Shown piece by piece: positions 1 to 12,425 of a stretch of DNA of 64,000 nt; the first letter of the stretch is position 1, and each line of letters begins with the position of its first letter. The notes under the pieces were generated by a model. It was given only the letters and a program-made list of their open reading frames with translations. It made no database searches and was not told the origin of the DNA. The position numbers were made by a program, and so were the translations under genes. This stretch comes from Novosphingobium sp. KCTC 2891 (lineage in GTDB: Bacteria > Pseudomonadota > Alphaproteobacteria > Sphingomonadales > Sphingomonadaceae), in assembly GCF_025938155.1 (NCBI RefSeq), contig NZ_JAPCZG010000004.1, forward strand, positions 337,943-401,942. The letters run 5' to 3'.

Positions 1-609
<609 letters not shown>

Positions 610-686
610 GGCTAGCGCTTAGGCGCTCCGGGCGGCGGCGGCAAGCCCGGCGGGCCGCCAGCCGCTCCCTATCGGCGCCGTCCGGT

Positions 687-1991
687 TCAGGGTCGGCCGA
701 CGCTGCTATAGGCGAAGCCCGCACCTCGCACTTCGGCGGGATCATAGACATTGCGCAGATCGACCAGCACCTTCTGCCGGGCAAGCTGGCCCACCCGGTC
801 CAGATCGATCGCGCGGAACGCGTCCCATTCCGTCACCAGCACCACGGCATCCGCGCCGGTCACCGCTTCATAGGTGCTGCCCGCCATCGTCACCTGGGGC
901 ATCATCGGCGCCGCGACCTCCATGCCCTCCGGATCATAGGCAACCACCTCGGCGCCAGCATCGAGCAGCGCCTGCACGATGGCGATCGAGGGCGCATCGC
1001 GCATGTCGTCGGTGTTCGGCTTGAACGTCAGGCCCAGCAGCGCGACCTTCTTGTCGCGCGCTTCGCCGCCCAGCGCCTCGATCACCTTGCGGCCCATCGC
1101 GCGCTTGCGGGCATCGTTCACGTGAACCACCGCCTCTACGATGCGAACGGGGCTGTTGTAGTCCTCCGCCGTCTTGAGCAGCGCCAGCGTGTCCTTGGGG
1201 AAGCACGATCCGCCATAGCCCGGACCGGCGTGGAGGAACTTGGAGCCGATTCGTCCGTCCAGGCCAATGCCTCGGGCGACGTCCTGCACGTCCCCGCCCA
1301 CCTTCTCGCACAGGTCCGCCATCTCGTTGATGAAGGTGATCTTGGTCGCGAGGAACGCGTTGGCAGCGTACTTGATCAACTCGGAACTGCGGCGGCTGGT
1401 GAACAGGATCGGCGCCTTGTTCAGGAACAGCGGGCGATAGACCTCGTTCATCACGCCGCGCGCCCAGTCGTCTTCGGCGCCGATGACGATGCGGTCCGGC
1501 CGCTTGAAATCGCTGATCGCGGCGCCTTCGCGCAGGAATTCGGGATTCGAGACCACCGCGAACCTGGTCTTGGTGCCCGATTCGCGAATGATCCGCTCGA
1601 CCTCGTCGCCGGTGCCGACCGGCACGGTCGACTTGGTGACGACAACCGCCGGCGTGGTCAGGTTGTCGGCCACTTCCTGCGCCACCGCATAGACATAGCT
1701 CAGATCGGCATGGCCATCGCCGCGCCGCGAAGGTGTGCCCACGGCAATGAAGATCGCCTGGGCGCCTTCCATGGCAGAGGCAAGGTCGGTGGAGAACGAG
1801 AGTCGCCCGCCCTTGACGTTCGAGGCGACCAGTTCGGCAAGGCCCGGCTCGAAGATCGGCATCACGCCCTCGCGGAGACGCTCGATCTTGCTGGCATCCT
1901 TGTCGATGCACACCACGTCATGGCCGAAATCCGCAAAACACGCTCCGGAAACGAGGCCAACATACCCCGATCCCACCATCGCGATCTTCAT
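687..1991 (-). CDS. ugd: UDP-glucose 6-dehydrogenase
   Basis: This enzyme oxidises UDP-glucose twice with NAD+ to give UDP-glucuronate, a precursor for exopolysaccharide and lipid glycosylation. The protein of 434 residues has the usual length. It opens with the Rossmann motif MVGSGYVGL, has the middle-domain segment around [12 protein letters not shown], and carries the catalytic cysteine (about Cys263) in [13 protein letters not shown]. The open frame extends to a GTG at 1997, but I chose the ATG at 1991 because it gives the family's usual MKIAMVGSG start and has an AGGA about 7 bases upstream. The rnd gene follows on the same strand 77 bases downstream. Confidence 0.95.
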   Translation of the reverse strand: MKIAMVGSGYVGLVSGACFADFGHDVVCIDKDASKIERLREGVMPIFEPGLAELVASNVKGGRLSFSTDLASAMEGAQAIFIAVGTPSRRGDGHADLSYVYAVAQEVADNLTTPAVVVTKSTVPVGTGDEVERIIRESGTKTRFAVVSNPEFLREGAAISDFKRPDRIVIGAEDDWARGVMNEVYRPLFLNKAPILFTSRRSSELIKYAANAFLATKITFINEMADLCEKVGGDVQDVARGIGLDGRIGSKFLHAGPGYGGSCFPKDTLALLKTAEDYNSPVRIVEAVVHVNDARKRAMGRKVIEALGGEARDKKVALLGLTFKPNTDDMRDAPSIAIVQALLDAGAEVVAYDPEGMEVAAPMMPQVTMAGSTYEAVTGADAVVLVTEWDAFRAIDLDRVGQLARQKVLVDLRNVYDPAEVRGAGFAYSSVGRP

Positions 1992-2143
1992 TCGCACTTC
2001 CTCGGCTGGATGCCGCGCGGCCGCGGCCGCACGGAAAGTCTTTTCGCGGCAGCAGCACTAGGGATTGTTCCGAAACCCGGCAACCCCGGCACTTGGCTCC
2101 CAGCCTCTTGCCCCGCCGGTATGGGCCGCGCTACCCCGGCGCG

Positions 2144-2827
2144 ATGACGACAACCGCGCTTCCAGAAAGTTGGCAGCCGAGCCTTGGCCCGGTGCTCGAA
2201 ACCCGCCCCCTGCGCGCGCTTGGCGGCTTCCTGCGCGCCGAGGAGACGGCCGGCAAGCTGGTCTATCCGCCGCAGGGCCAGCGGTTGCGCGCGCTTGAAC
2301 TCACCCCGCTGGACCAAGTGAAAGTCGTGATTCTGGGGCAGGATCCCTATCACGGACCTGGCCAGGCGCACGGCCTCGCCTTCTCGGTACAGGATGGGGT
2401 CAAAGTGCCGCCCAGCTTGCTCAACATCTACAAGGAACTGGAAACCGATCTTGGCCTGCCGCGCCCCGCGCACGGCAATCTGGAGCCATGGGCGCGGCAG
2501 GGCGTGCTGCTGCTGAACAACGCGCTGACGGTCGAGGCGGGCCAGGCCGGATCGCACCAGACCCGAGGGTGGGAGCCGTTTACCGATGCCGCCGTCGCTG
2601 CGGTCGCCAGGCGGGACGTGCCCAGTGTGTTCCTGCTGTGGGGCAACCACGCGCAGAAAAAGGCAGCGCGCGTTCCCGAACTGGCGAACGGCCCGCACCT
2701 CGTGCTGCGCGCTCCGCACCCCAGCCCGCTGTCCGCCCATTCGGGCTGGTTCGGCAGCCGTCATTTCAGCCAGGCGAACGACTTTCTGGAACGCCACGGG
2801 CGCGGCGCCATCGACTGGCGCCTTTGA
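2144..2827 (+). CDS. ung: Uracil-DNA glycosylase, family 1
   Basis: It removes uracil from DNA as the first step of base-excision repair. The 227-residue protein has the water-activating motif [16 protein letters not shown] (catalytic Asp67) and the DNA-intercalation motif [13 protein letters not shown] (His192), both canonical. The frame is open upstream to 2093, but the ATG at 2144 ([10 protein letters not shown]) fits the family's N-terminus better than the Pro/Arg-rich extension. Its stop codon overlaps the start of the next gene (TGATG), so the two genes are probably translationally coupled. Confidence 0.96.
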   Translation: MTTTALPESWQPSLGPVLETRPLRALGGFLRAEETAGKLVYPPQGQRLRALELTPLDQVKVVILGQDPYHGPGQAHGLAFSVQDGVKVPPSLLNIYKELETDLGLPRPAHGNLEPWARQGVLLLNNALTVEAGQAGSHQTRGWEPFTDAAVAAVARRDVPSVFLLWGNHAQKKAARVPELANGPHLVLRAPHPSPLSAHSGWFGSRHFSQANDFLERHGRGAIDWRL

Positions 2828-3120
2828 TGCCCTTTCCGCTTGCCCCCGCCGATATCGCCGCCGCGATAGTCGCCGTGAACTTCACCGCTTTCGCCGCCTT
2901 CGGAATCGACAAGTGGAAGGCCGAAACCGGGCGCTGGCGCATAGCCGAATCGACGCTGTTGCTGCTCGCCTTCATCGGCGGGTCGGTCGGTGCCTATCTT
3001 GGCCGGCACCTGTTTCGGCACAAGACGCGCAAGCAGCCCTTCTCCAGCACGCTTCACAGCATCGCCGTGGTGCAGATTCTCGCGTTGGGTGCCGCAGCAG
3101 GCTGGACGCTGGCCGGCTAG
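2827..3120 (+). CDS. DUF1294 small membrane protein
   Basis: A 97-residue integral membrane protein. The family is recognised from IDKWKAETGRWRIAES, the glycine-rich FIGGSVGAYLG segment and the FRHKTRKQPF motif that all DUF1294 members share. I see three hydrophobic segments: near the N-terminus, in the middle, and at the C-terminus. The function of the family is unknown. It starts inside the ung stop codon (TGATG), so it is cotranscribed with ung; whether this reflects a shared role is not known. Confidence 0.85.
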   Translation: MPFPLAPADIAAAIVAVNFTAFAAFGIDKWKAETGRWRIAESTLLLLAFIGGSVGAYLGRHLFRHKTRKQPFSSTLHSIAVVQILALGAAAGWTLAG

Positions 3121-3133
3121 CCTGCCGCTTCGC

Positions 3134-3523
3134 CTAGCTGCCTGCCCATCCCAGCAGCCTGGCCAGCAGCATCACGGCCATCATCGTGACCGCAGCATAG
3201 ACCCACGCCCACATCCACGGGTGGGGAATACGCGCAAGGTCCGGCCGTCCGGCGGGGAAACGCACGATCACGGCTGCGCCCTCGGGTGGAAGCGGCTGAC
3301 GGCGAAGGCGCTGGTCAGTCACTTCGTGGACCTGCTCATCCGCCTGGAACCGCAGGCGCGCGGCATAAGTCCGCTCGCCGTCGTCCCAGTTCGCGACGTG
3401 GCCCACGACCACCGCCCGCGCCTCGCGCGCGGGGGCGATCAGCCGGCGCACATCATGGCGCAGCAGAGCCCATAGGCTGAACAGGCACAGGGCAAGCCCG
3501 GCAAGGAGAATGGATCGCTCCAC
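3134..3523 (-). CDS. Small membrane protein, DUF3592-like
   Basis: A 129-residue protein with one N-terminal transmembrane segment (about residues 4-21), a soluble beta-rich middle with EARAVVVGHVANWDDGE and YAARLRFQADEQVHEV, and a C-terminal pair of hydrophobic stretches (WMWAWVYAAVTMMAVMLLA). The arrangement resembles DUF3592 proteins, which have an extracytoplasmic beta domain between membrane segments. The function is unknown. It converges with the DUF1294 gene, whose stop lies 13 bases away. Confidence 0.6.
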   Translation of the reverse strand: MERSILLAGLALCLFSLWALLRHDVRRLIAPAREARAVVVGHVANWDDGERTYAARLRFQADEQVHEVTDQRLRRQPLPPEGAAVIVRFPAGRPDLARIPHPWMWAWVYAAVTMMAVMLLARLLGWAGS

Positions 3524-3578
3524 GTGCTCGAACCTGCCAGACGCAGGTTAACCGCGCACTACAATACGCCGCGGGCGA

Positions 3579-3827
3579 TCAGTTCGTTTCGCGCGCCAGA
3601 CGGTCGGCAAGTTCGGCGATCTCGGCCGGATCGAGAATCCATGTCCGCGTCTTGCGGCCCGGCCGATGCACCGGCACGGTCAGCAACACGCGGGCATGAT
3701 CGCGCGCGTGCGGCTTGTAGAGAGCAAAATGCATCGCACAGTCGCGGATCGTGCCGATGATTGGCGCCCGACCTTCCAGATCGATCATCGTGGCAGGCTG
3801 GTCCCAGGGAATGGTTTCGGTCGACAT
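3579..3827 (-). CDS. Hypothetical 82-residue protein
   Basis: A small soluble protein (MSTETIPWDQPATMIDLEGR at the N-terminus). It contains a conserved-looking core, RAPIIGTIRDCAMHFALYKP, and ends in an acidic helix with AEIAELADRLA. I recognise no domain. It has no signal peptide or membrane segment. Codon use with GC-rich third positions matches its neighbours, which supports it being real. It lies between two membrane-protein genes on the same strand. Confidence 0.55.
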   Translation of the reverse strand: MSTETIPWDQPATMIDLEGRAPIIGTIRDCAMHFALYKPHARDHARVLLTVPVHRPGRKTRTWILDPAEIAELADRLARETN

Positions 3828-3858
3828 GGCCCCCTCTTTCTCCCCTCGGCGCGAACGA

Positions 3859-4512
3859 TCAAGCCCCTTTGCGCGCGGTGAGCGACGCGGCCGACGGATC
3901 GGCGGCGGGTATCAGCATTTTTCCCTGCATTACGCCGATCAGCGCTCCCACCACTCCGGCCCATGCCGCTTCCGGCGAAACGAGAGATCCCAGCAGCATC
4001 GCGCCCGGCAGCCCGGCCAGCGCACCGACAATGCCGCCCGCCGCGGTCCGGCCCGCCCAATCCGCGCCCCTCAACGGGCCTGCCGCGAGCAGCCCCTGCA
4101 CCACCGTGAGCAGCAGGATGCCCGGCCCCATCGACCATGCGGCAACAGACGGCGCCAGGATCAGCACCTCGGCATCGGTCCACCAGAGCGGCAGGATCAT
4201 GGCGGCGACCGCGATGGCGGTCAGCGGCATCCACAGGGCTATTCGCATCGCGGCCATGCCGCCCGGGCGCCACCATGCCAACAGCGCGGTCTGGGCCGCG
4301 GCGAAACCTGTGCCGACAATGCCGGCCAGGCCCGCCATTTCCCAACGGAACACCCCGGTCGGGCTCTGCGCGAAGCGCACTTGCGGGAAAAGGTGGACGC
4401 CGATCCACGCCGCACAGGCCGCACCCGCGCCGGTGGCCGCAGCCCAGGCTATCCGCCGCGTGCGATTGGCTACAGTCGCTCCGCGCTCTCCGGTTTCAAC
4501 GCTGCTATCCAT
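3859..4512 (-). CDS. Hypothetical polytopic membrane protein
   Basis: A protein of about 217 residues with roughly five hydrophobic segments, for example AAATGAGAACAAWIGVHLF, GIVGTGFAAAQTALLAWW, ALWMPLTAIAVAAMILPLWW and a glycine-rich C-terminal pair around GGIVGALAGLPGAMLLGSLV. No family is recognised. The frame is open to an ATG at 4524, but the ATG at 4512 has an AAGGA at better spacing, so either start is possible. It lies 61 bases downstream of the gyrB stop codon on the same strand and could be read from the gyrB transcript. Confidence 0.55.
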   Translation of the reverse strand: MDSSVETGERGATVANRTRRIAWAAATGAGAACAAWIGVHLFPQVRFAQSPTGVFRWEMAGLAGIVGTGFAAAQTALLAWWRPGGMAAMRIALWMPLTAIAVAAMILPLWWTDAEVLILAPSVAAWSMGPGILLLTVVQGLLAAGPLRGADWAGRTAAGGIVGALAGLPGAMLLGSLVSPEAAWAGVVGALIGVMQGKMLIPAADPSAASLTARKGA

Positions 4513-4573
4513 GGCCGCCACCATCCTTGCCCGGTGCGATCCTGCGCCCGCGGCAAGGAAGATGCAAACGGCG

Positions 4574-7147
<2,574 letters not shown>

Positions 7148-7278
7148 TTACACAGGGCCGGGGCGGCCGCGCCGACAGCGCGCGCCGTCTTGGCGATCGG
7201 CCGCAAAACAGCCCCTTTCCGCCGCACGCAAAAGGTGCTGCAACGTCACCATCGCAACCAGTTCGATGGGGGAAAGCC

Positions 7279-8724
7279 TTGATCCGCAGAATGATTTCCG
7301 GCCTGCTGAGCGCCAGCACGCTGGCACTCGCCATGACCTCAGCCGCCCCGGTGGCCGCCGCTCCGCAGCCTGCCGCCGACGCTGGAGAGGCCGCTTTCCG
7401 CGCGACCTACAAGGAACTGGTCGAAACCAACACCACGCTGTCGTCGGGCAGTTGCACGCTCGCGTCCGAGCGCATGGCCGCGCGGCTCAAGGCCGCGGGC
7501 TTCGCCGACAGCCAGCTGACACTGTATGCCACGCCCGAGCATCCCAAGGACGGCGGCCTCGTCGCCGTGCTGCCCGGCACGGCGAAGGCGACCAAGCCGA
7601 TCCTGCTGCTCGCCCACGTCGACGTGGTCGAAGCCAAGCGCGAGGACTGGGAGCGCGATCCCTTCACCCTGATCGAGGAGAACGGATACTTCTACGCGCG
7701 CGGTTCCGCCGACGACAAGTCGATGGCGGCGGTGTGGGTCGACACGCTGGCGCGGTTCAAGAAGGAGGGCTTCAAGCCCAAGCGCACGATCAAGCTCGCG
7801 CTCACCTGCGGCGAGGAAACGACGTATGCCTTCAACGGCGCGGAGTGGCTGGCCCAGAACAAGCGTGACCTGATCGACGCCGAGTTCGCGCTGAACGAGG
7901 GCGGCGGCGGCCGCACCGACGGCAAGGGCGTGGTCGATGGCGGCAAGGTCGTGGTCGAGACGATCCAGGTGGGCGAAAAGGCGGTGCAGAACTACCGCCT
8001 CGAAACCCGCAACCCCGGCGGACACAGCTCGGTCCCGGTGCGCGACAACGCGATCTATGAACTGTCCGACGCGCTGGTGAAACTGCGCGACTACGATTTC
8101 CCGGTCGAACTGTCGGAAACGACCAAGGCCTTCTTCGCCAAGGCGGGCGCGGCGCGCGGTGGTGATCTGGGCGCGGCGATGCAGGCGATTTCCGCCAACC
8201 CGCAGGACAAGACGGCAGAAGCCCTGCTCAACAAGGACCGGACGTTCCATTCGATGCTGCGCACCACCTGCGTTGCCACGTTGCTCGACGGCGGCCATGC
8301 CAACAATGCGCTGCCGCAGCGCGCAGGGGCCAACGTCAACTGCCGCATCTTCCCCGGCCATTCGAGCGAAGACATCCGCACCGCGCTGGAATCGGTCGTG
8401 GCCGACAAGGGCGTGACCGTCACCGCCGTGCCGCCGCTGCGCCCCATCGCCAAGAGCCCGCCGCTCGATCCCAAGGTGATCGCGCCGATGGAAAAGCTGG
8501 CCGCGCAGTATTTCCCCGGCGTGCCGGTGGTGCCCTCGATGTCGACCGGGGCGACCGACGGCATCTTCCTCGCCGCAGTGGGCATCCCGACCTACGGCGT
8601 GCCCGGCGGCTGGGGCAATCCGGACGGCAACGGCGTCCACGGCCTCAACGAGCGGATCGAGGTCAAGGCGCTGATGACGATGCGCGCCTACCTCTATGAT
8701 CTGGTCAAGGCCTACACCCGCTGA
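7279..8724 (+). CDS. Secreted M20 family metallopeptidase
   Basis: A zinc-dependent exopeptidase or deacylase of the M20/M28 fold, 481 residues, predicted to be exported: the N-terminus MIRRMISGLLSASTLALAMT is a typical signal peptide with cleavage likely after PVAAA. Metal and catalytic residues are visible in LLAHVDVVEAKREDW (His113, Asp115), GSADDKS (Asp145) and LTCGEETTY (Glu179/180), with a dimerisation domain after NPGGHSSVPVRDN. I chose the TTG at 7279, because GGGGGA sits 5 bases upstream and the start supplies the Arg-Arg n-region. The ATG at 7291 would be 16 bases from that site. The substrate cannot be told from sequence. It is divergent from gyrB. Confidence 0.88.
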   Translation: MIRRMISGLLSASTLALAMTSAAPVAAAPQPAADAGEAAFRATYKELVETNTTLSSGSCTLASERMAARLKAAGFADSQLTLYATPEHPKDGGLVAVLPGTAKATKPILLLAHVDVVEAKREDWERDPFTLIEENGYFYARGSADDKSMAAVWVDTLARFKKEGFKPKRTIKLALTCGEETTYAFNGAEWLAQNKRDLIDAEFALNEGGGGRTDGKGVVDGGKVVVETIQVGEKAVQNYRLETRNPGGHSSVPVRDNAIYELSDALVKLRDYDFPVELSETTKAFFAKAGAARGGDLGAAMQAISANPQDKTAEALLNKDRTFHSMLRTTCVATLLDGGHANNALPQRAGANVNCRIFPGHSSEDIRTALESVVADKGVTVTAVPPLRPIAKSPPLDPKVIAPMEKLAAQYFPGVPVVPSMSTGATDGIFLAAVGIPTYGVPGGWGNPDGNGVHGLNERIEVKALMTMRAYLYDLVKAYTR

Positions 8725-8736
8725 GACCCTGCCCCG

Positions 8737-8775
8737 CGCTGTCCACGCCTCCCGCAACGGAGGCTGTGGACAGCG
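8737..8775. terminator. Long hairpin after the M20 peptidase gene
   Basis: The arms CGCTGTCCAC (8737-8746) and GTGGACAGCG (8766-8775) pair perfectly, with a second inner stem of CCTCC and GGAGG around a small loop. It lies 13 bases after the stop codon. There is no T-run, so it may act as an RNA 3'-end stabiliser or a Rho-type end rather than a classic intrinsic terminator. Confidence 0.5.
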
Positions 8776-8920
8776 TGGGTGCCGGCTGGCGCTTTACCCT
8801 TGACGGCAGACCGGGCAGCGTGTTCCTTCTCTTCATGCGTCATGAAGCGGTCATGCGTGGTGCCCATTCCTCCCCTTGCGGGAGGATCGGTGCTTCCGCG
8901 CAGAAAGGCCGGACCGGAGC

Positions 8921-9556
8921 ATGCTTCATAAGGCGCTGATCGATCGGGCGGCGGAAGCCAGGCCCCATAGCGGCGACGCCGCCGCGACGCTGTTTTCGGG
9001 CCGCGGAACCCGCCATGTTTCAGATTGCCCCGCGCTCGTCCTCAACGCGGACTACACCCCGCTCAGCTACTATCCCCTCAGCCTGTGGCCGTGGCAGACC
9101 GCGATCAAGGCGGTGTTCCTCGAACGGGTGGACATCATCTCCACTTACGAGCGCGAGGTGCACAGCCCTTCGCTGGACATGAAGATCCCTTCGGTGATCG
9201 CGCTGCGGCAATATGTGCGGCCCAGCGAGTTTCCCGCTTTCACCCGCTTCAACCTGTTCCTGCGCGACAAGTTCGTCTGCCAGTATTGCGGCAGCCCGGA
9301 GCAGCTGACCTTCGACCATGTCGTGCCGCGCCGCCTGGGCGGACGCACCACCTGGGAAAACGTCTCTGCCGCCTGCGCCCCGTGCAACTTGCGCAAGGGT
9401 GGCCGCACGCCCGAGCAGGCGCACATGCGGCTGATGGAACAACCGATCCGCCCCACCACCTGGCAGCTTCAGGAACGCGGCCGGGCCTTCCCGCCGGGCC
9501 ACCTGCACGAAAGCTGGCGCGACTGGCTCTACTGGGACGTCGAACTGGAAAGTTGA
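8921..9556 (+). CDS. HNH endonuclease family protein
   Basis: A 211-residue protein with a zinc-ribbon HNH nuclease fold: CQYCG (Cys120, Cys123), the catalytic-type segment TFDHVVPRRLGGR (His133), then ENVSAACAPCNLRKGG (Cys152, Cys155). The N-terminal part (CPALVLNADYTPLSYYPLSL) is shared by a widespread group of stand-alone bacterial HNH proteins whose substrate is not established. There is no adjacent methylase or mobile element, so this looks like a chromosomal housekeeping member, not a restriction system. The ATG at 8921 has only GGAG close by; a TTG at 8876 is the in-frame alternative. Confidence 0.85.
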   Translation: MLHKALIDRAAEARPHSGDAAATLFSGRGTRHVSDCPALVLNADYTPLSYYPLSLWPWQTAIKAVFLERVDIISTYEREVHSPSLDMKIPSVIALRQYVRPSEFPAFTRFNLFLRDKFVCQYCGSPEQLTFDHVVPRRLGGRTTWENVSAACAPCNLRKGGRTPEQAHMRLMEQPIRPTTWQLQERGRAFPPGHLHESWRDWLYWDVELES

Positions 9557-9570
9557 CCGGCTCGTCGCGC

Positions 9571-10581
9571 TCAGCGGCGCGAGAGCGCTTCTTCGCTTTC
9601 CTGCATCAGCTGGGCGATGATGTCCGCCACAGGCTCTTCCTTCGTCACCATGCCGACCGACTGGCCCGCCATGACCGATCCGCGCTCGACATCGCCATCG
9701 ATCACCGAGCGGCGCAGCGCACCGGCCCAGAAGTGCTCGATCTGGAGCTGGGCCTGGCCCATGTCGACCGCGCCTTCGTCGAGCAGCTTGGCGACTTCGA
9801 CCTGCTTGGCGGTGAACTCCTCGGTGCCCTTGTTCTTCAGCGCGCGCACCGGGATCACCGGCAGGCGCGGATCGACCTGCACGCTGGCGATCGCGTCGCG
9901 GGCATTGGCGCGGAAGAACGCCTGCTTGAACGCCGGGTGAGCGATCGATTCGCTGGCGCAGGCGAAACGCGTGCCGAGCTGGACGCCGCACGCTCCCATC
10001 TCCAGATAGCCGGCCATCGCCTCGCCCCGGCCGATGCCGCCGGCCACGAACACGATGTGGTCCTGCGCCAGCGCCGGCAGGAATTCCTGCGCCAGCACCG
10101 AGGTGGAAACCGGGCCGATGTGACCGCCCGCTTCGCTGCCTTCGATCACCAGGGCATCGGCGCCCGAACGGAACAGCTTCTTCGCCAGCGCGATGGTGGG
10201 CGCGAAAACGATCACCTTGGCGCCGAACGCCTTGATCGCCTCCACACTGCCCTTGGGCGGAATGCCGCCCGCCAGCACGACGTGGCCGACGTTGTGCTTC
10301 GCGCAGACCGCGATCAGGTCGAACAGGGCCGGGTGCATGGTGATTAGGTTCACGCCAAACGGCTTGTCCGTCAGCGCCTTGGTCCCGGTGATTTCGGCGT
10401 CGAGCAGTTCGGGGGTCATCGCCCCGCAGGCGATCACGCCAAAGCCGCCCGCGTTGCTGATCGCGGCGACGAGATTGCGCTCCGAAACCCAGCTCATCGC
10501 GCCACACAGGATCGCGTATTCGGTGCCGAGGAAAGCGGCGCCGCGGGCCATCAGGGCCGAAGTCTTGGGATACGAGGTCAT
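9571..10581 (-). CDS. Nitronate monooxygenase (2-nitropropane dioxygenase family)
   Basis: An FMN-dependent TIM-barrel enzyme that oxidises alkyl nitronates such as propionate 3-nitronate. The 336-residue protein shows the family marks ILCGAMSWVSERNLVAAISN, SNAGGFGVIACGAM, a phosphate-binding EGSEAGGHIG (His is the usual active-site residue) and VAGGIGRGEAMAGYLEMGA. The frame is open to 10737. I use the ATG at 10581 because GGACGGA lies about 8 bases upstream and MTSYPKTSALMARG is a natural start; the ATG at 10599 is the alternative. It is divergent from the catalase gene across an inverted repeat. Confidence 0.88.
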   Translation of the reverse strand: MTSYPKTSALMARGAAFLGTEYAILCGAMSWVSERNLVAAISNAGGFGVIACGAMTPELLDAEITGTKALTDKPFGVNLITMHPALFDLIAVCAKHNVGHVVLAGGIPPKGSVEAIKAFGAKVIVFAPTIALAKKLFRSGADALVIEGSEAGGHIGPVSTSVLAQEFLPALAQDHIVFVAGGIGRGEAMAGYLEMGACGVQLGTRFACASESIAHPAFKQAFFRANARDAIASVQVDPRLPVIPVRALKNKGTEEFTAKQVEVAKLLDEGAVDMGQAQLQIEHFWAGALRRSVIDGDVERGSVMAGQSVGMVTKEEPVADIIAQLMQESEEALSRR

Positions 10582-10658
10582 CGGCGCAAATCCGTCCATT
10601 CTTGTCGAGCGAGGGCCATTAGGGCCGCATCGTGGCAGCGGCAAGGCAATGCGCGAGC

Positions 10659-10696
10659 GATAAATCGCCAAATACGATGTTGATGAGCGATTTATC
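10659..10696. promoter_or_regulatory. Perfect 10-bp inverted repeat between nitronate monooxygenase and catalase genes
   Basis: GATAAATCGC (10659-10668) and GCGATTTATC (10687-10696) form a perfect inverted repeat separated by 18 bases. The left arm lies within GCGATAAATCGC, itself nearly palindromic, and a related GGTAAATCG follows at about 10721. The repeats sit in the only AT-rich stretch of the divergent promoter region, so they are good candidates for an operator. The binding protein is unknown; it does not match the OxyR consensus well. Confidence 0.5.
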
Positions 10697-10761
10697 CCAT
10701 TTTGCCGATCAATAAATAGCCGGTAAATCGATTTCAACGATCAAAGCGAAGGGTGAAGCAG

Positions 10762-12282
10762 ATGAGCCAAGCAGACAATCCCGCCGGCACGTGCCCCTAC
10801 ACCGGCGCGGCCGGCCGCCTGACAACCGCGTTCGGCGCCCCCGTGGTCGACAATGCCAATTCGATGACCGCCGGCCCGCGCGGCCCGCTGCTGATGCAGG
10901 ACGTCTGGCTGCTGGAAAAGCTGGCCAACCTCAACCGCGAGGTGATCCCCGAACGGCGGATGCACGCCAAGGGTTCGGGCGCATTCGGCACCTTTACCGT
11001 CACGAATGACATCAGCCGCTACACCCGCGCGAAGTTCCTCGGCGAAGTCGGCAAGCAGACCGAACTGTTCGCGCGCTTCACCACCGTGGCGGGCGAGCGC
11101 GGCGCGGCCGACGCCGAGCGTGACATCCGCGGCTTCGCGCTCAAGTTCTATACCGAGGAAGGCAACTGGGACATGGTGGGCAACAACACCCCCGTGTTCT
11201 TCGTCCGCGATCCGCGCAAGTTCGCCGACCTGAACAAGGCGGTGAAGCGCGATCCGCGCACCAACCTGCGCTCGGCCAGCCACAACTGGGATTTCTGGAC
11301 CCTGCTGCCCGAAGCCTTCCACCAGGTCACCATCGTGATGAGCGAGCGCGGCCTTCCGAAGTCCTACCGCAACATGCACGGCTTCGGCAGCCACACCTAC
11401 AGCTTCATCAATGCCGCCGATGAACGCTTCTGGGTGAAGTTCCACTTCATCAGCCAGCAGGGGATCGAGAACCTGTCGGATGCGGCAGCGGCCGAACTGG
11501 TCGGGCAGGACCGCGAGAGCCACCAGCGCGACCTCTACGACGCGATCGAGCGCGGCGATTTCCCGAAGTGGAAGATGTTCGTGCAGATCATGCCCGAGGC
11601 AGAGGCGGAGACCTACCGCTTCCACCCGTTCGACCTGACCAAGGTCTGGTACAAGGCAGACTACCCCCTGATCGAGGTTGGCGAGTTCGCGCTGAACCGC
11701 AATCCGGAGAACTTTTTCGCCGACGTGGAACAGAGCGCCTTCGCGCCCTCGAACGTGGTGCCCGGCATCGGCTTCTCGCCCGACAAGATGCTCCAGGCGC
11801 GGCTTTTCGCCTATTCGGACGCGCAGCGGTATCGGCTTGGGGTCAATCATCACCAGATCCCGGTCAACGCCGCGCGCTGTCCGGTGCATTCGAACCACCG
11901 CGACGGAACGATGCGCGTGGACGGAAATTATGGGGGCCGGCTGCACTATGCGCCCAATTCGTTCGACGCATGGCAGGCCCAGCCTGAATACCGCGAGCCG
12001 CCGCTGAAGATCCGCGGCGACGCCGATTTCTGGGATTTCCGCGAGGATGATGACGACTATTTCACGCAGCCGCGCAAGCTGTTCCAGCAGATGAGCGAGG
12101 CTGAGCAGCAGTCCCTGTTCGGCAACACCGCGCGGGCGATGGGCGATGCCCCCGCCTTCATCAAGCAGCGCCACATCGACAACTGCACCCGCTGCGATCC
12201 CGCCTATGGCGCCGGCGTCGCGCGCGCACTGGGAATGTCGGTCAGCGCCGACCTCGCCCCCAAGCCCGAACTGGCCGACTGA
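10762..12282 (+). CDS. katA: Monofunctional haem catalase
   Basis: It converts hydrogen peroxide to water and oxygen. The 506-residue protein belongs to the small-subunit clade. Active-site residues are visible: the distal His (about residue 68) in [13 protein letters not shown], the distal Asn (about 141) in [14 protein letters not shown], and the proximal haem-ligand Tyr in [15 protein letters not shown]. There is no C-terminal flavodoxin-like domain as in large catalases. I chose the ATG at 10762, because AAGGG lies 8 bases upstream; a GTG at 10753 is also in frame. No oxyR gene is adjacent. A strong terminator follows. Confidence 0.95.
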   Translation: MSQADNPAGTCPYTGAAGRLTTAFGAPVVDNANSMTAGPRGPLLMQDVWLLEKLANLNREVIPERRMHAKGSGAFGTFTVTNDISRYTRAKFLGEVGKQTELFARFTTVAGERGAADAERDIRGFALKFYTEEGNWDMVGNNTPVFFVRDPRKFADLNKAVKRDPRTNLRSASHNWDFWTLLPEAFHQVTIVMSERGLPKSYRNMHGFGSHTYSFINAADERFWVKFHFISQQGIENLSDAAAAELVGQDRESHQRDLYDAIERGDFPKWKMFVQIMPEAEAETYRFHPFDLTKVWYKADYPLIEVGEFALNRNPENFFADVEQSAFAPSNVVPGIGFSPDKMLQARLFAYSDAQRYRLGVNHHQIPVNAARCPVHSNHRDGTMRVDGNYGGRLHYAPNSFDAWQAQPEYREPPLKIRGDADFWDFREDDDDYFTQPRKLFQQMSEAEQQSLFGNTARAMGDAPAFIKQRHIDNCTRCDPAYGAGVARALGMSVSADLAPKPELAD

Positions 12283-12303
12283 AACCACCGCCAGACGGGT
12301 CGC

Positions 12304-12344
12304 CCCCGCCTCCGGCCGTTCCCCTCGGCCGGAGGCGGGGTTTT
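12304..12344 (+). terminator. Intrinsic terminator after the catalase gene
   Basis: A perfect 15-bp GC stem, with arms at 12304-12318 and 12326-12340 around a 7-base loop, is followed directly by TTTT. It begins 21 bases after the katA stop. Confidence 0.85.
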
Positions 12345-12425
12345 CCATCACACCCTGCGCCGTCCGCCTTGCCTGCCCGCTCCCGAACCGATAGCCGGGA
12401 GGAGCAATCGTGCAGGGGGATCGCC

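Noticed and set aside
8725..8920. TGTGGAC sequences as possible DnaA boxes
   Set aside because: They are the arms of a hairpin after a gene and do not match TTATCCACA; there is no cluster.
9020..10507. A 495-residue minus-strand frame overlapping the HNH and nitronate monooxygenase genes
   Set aside because: It is out of frame with both and shows no domain; both real genes have full motifs.
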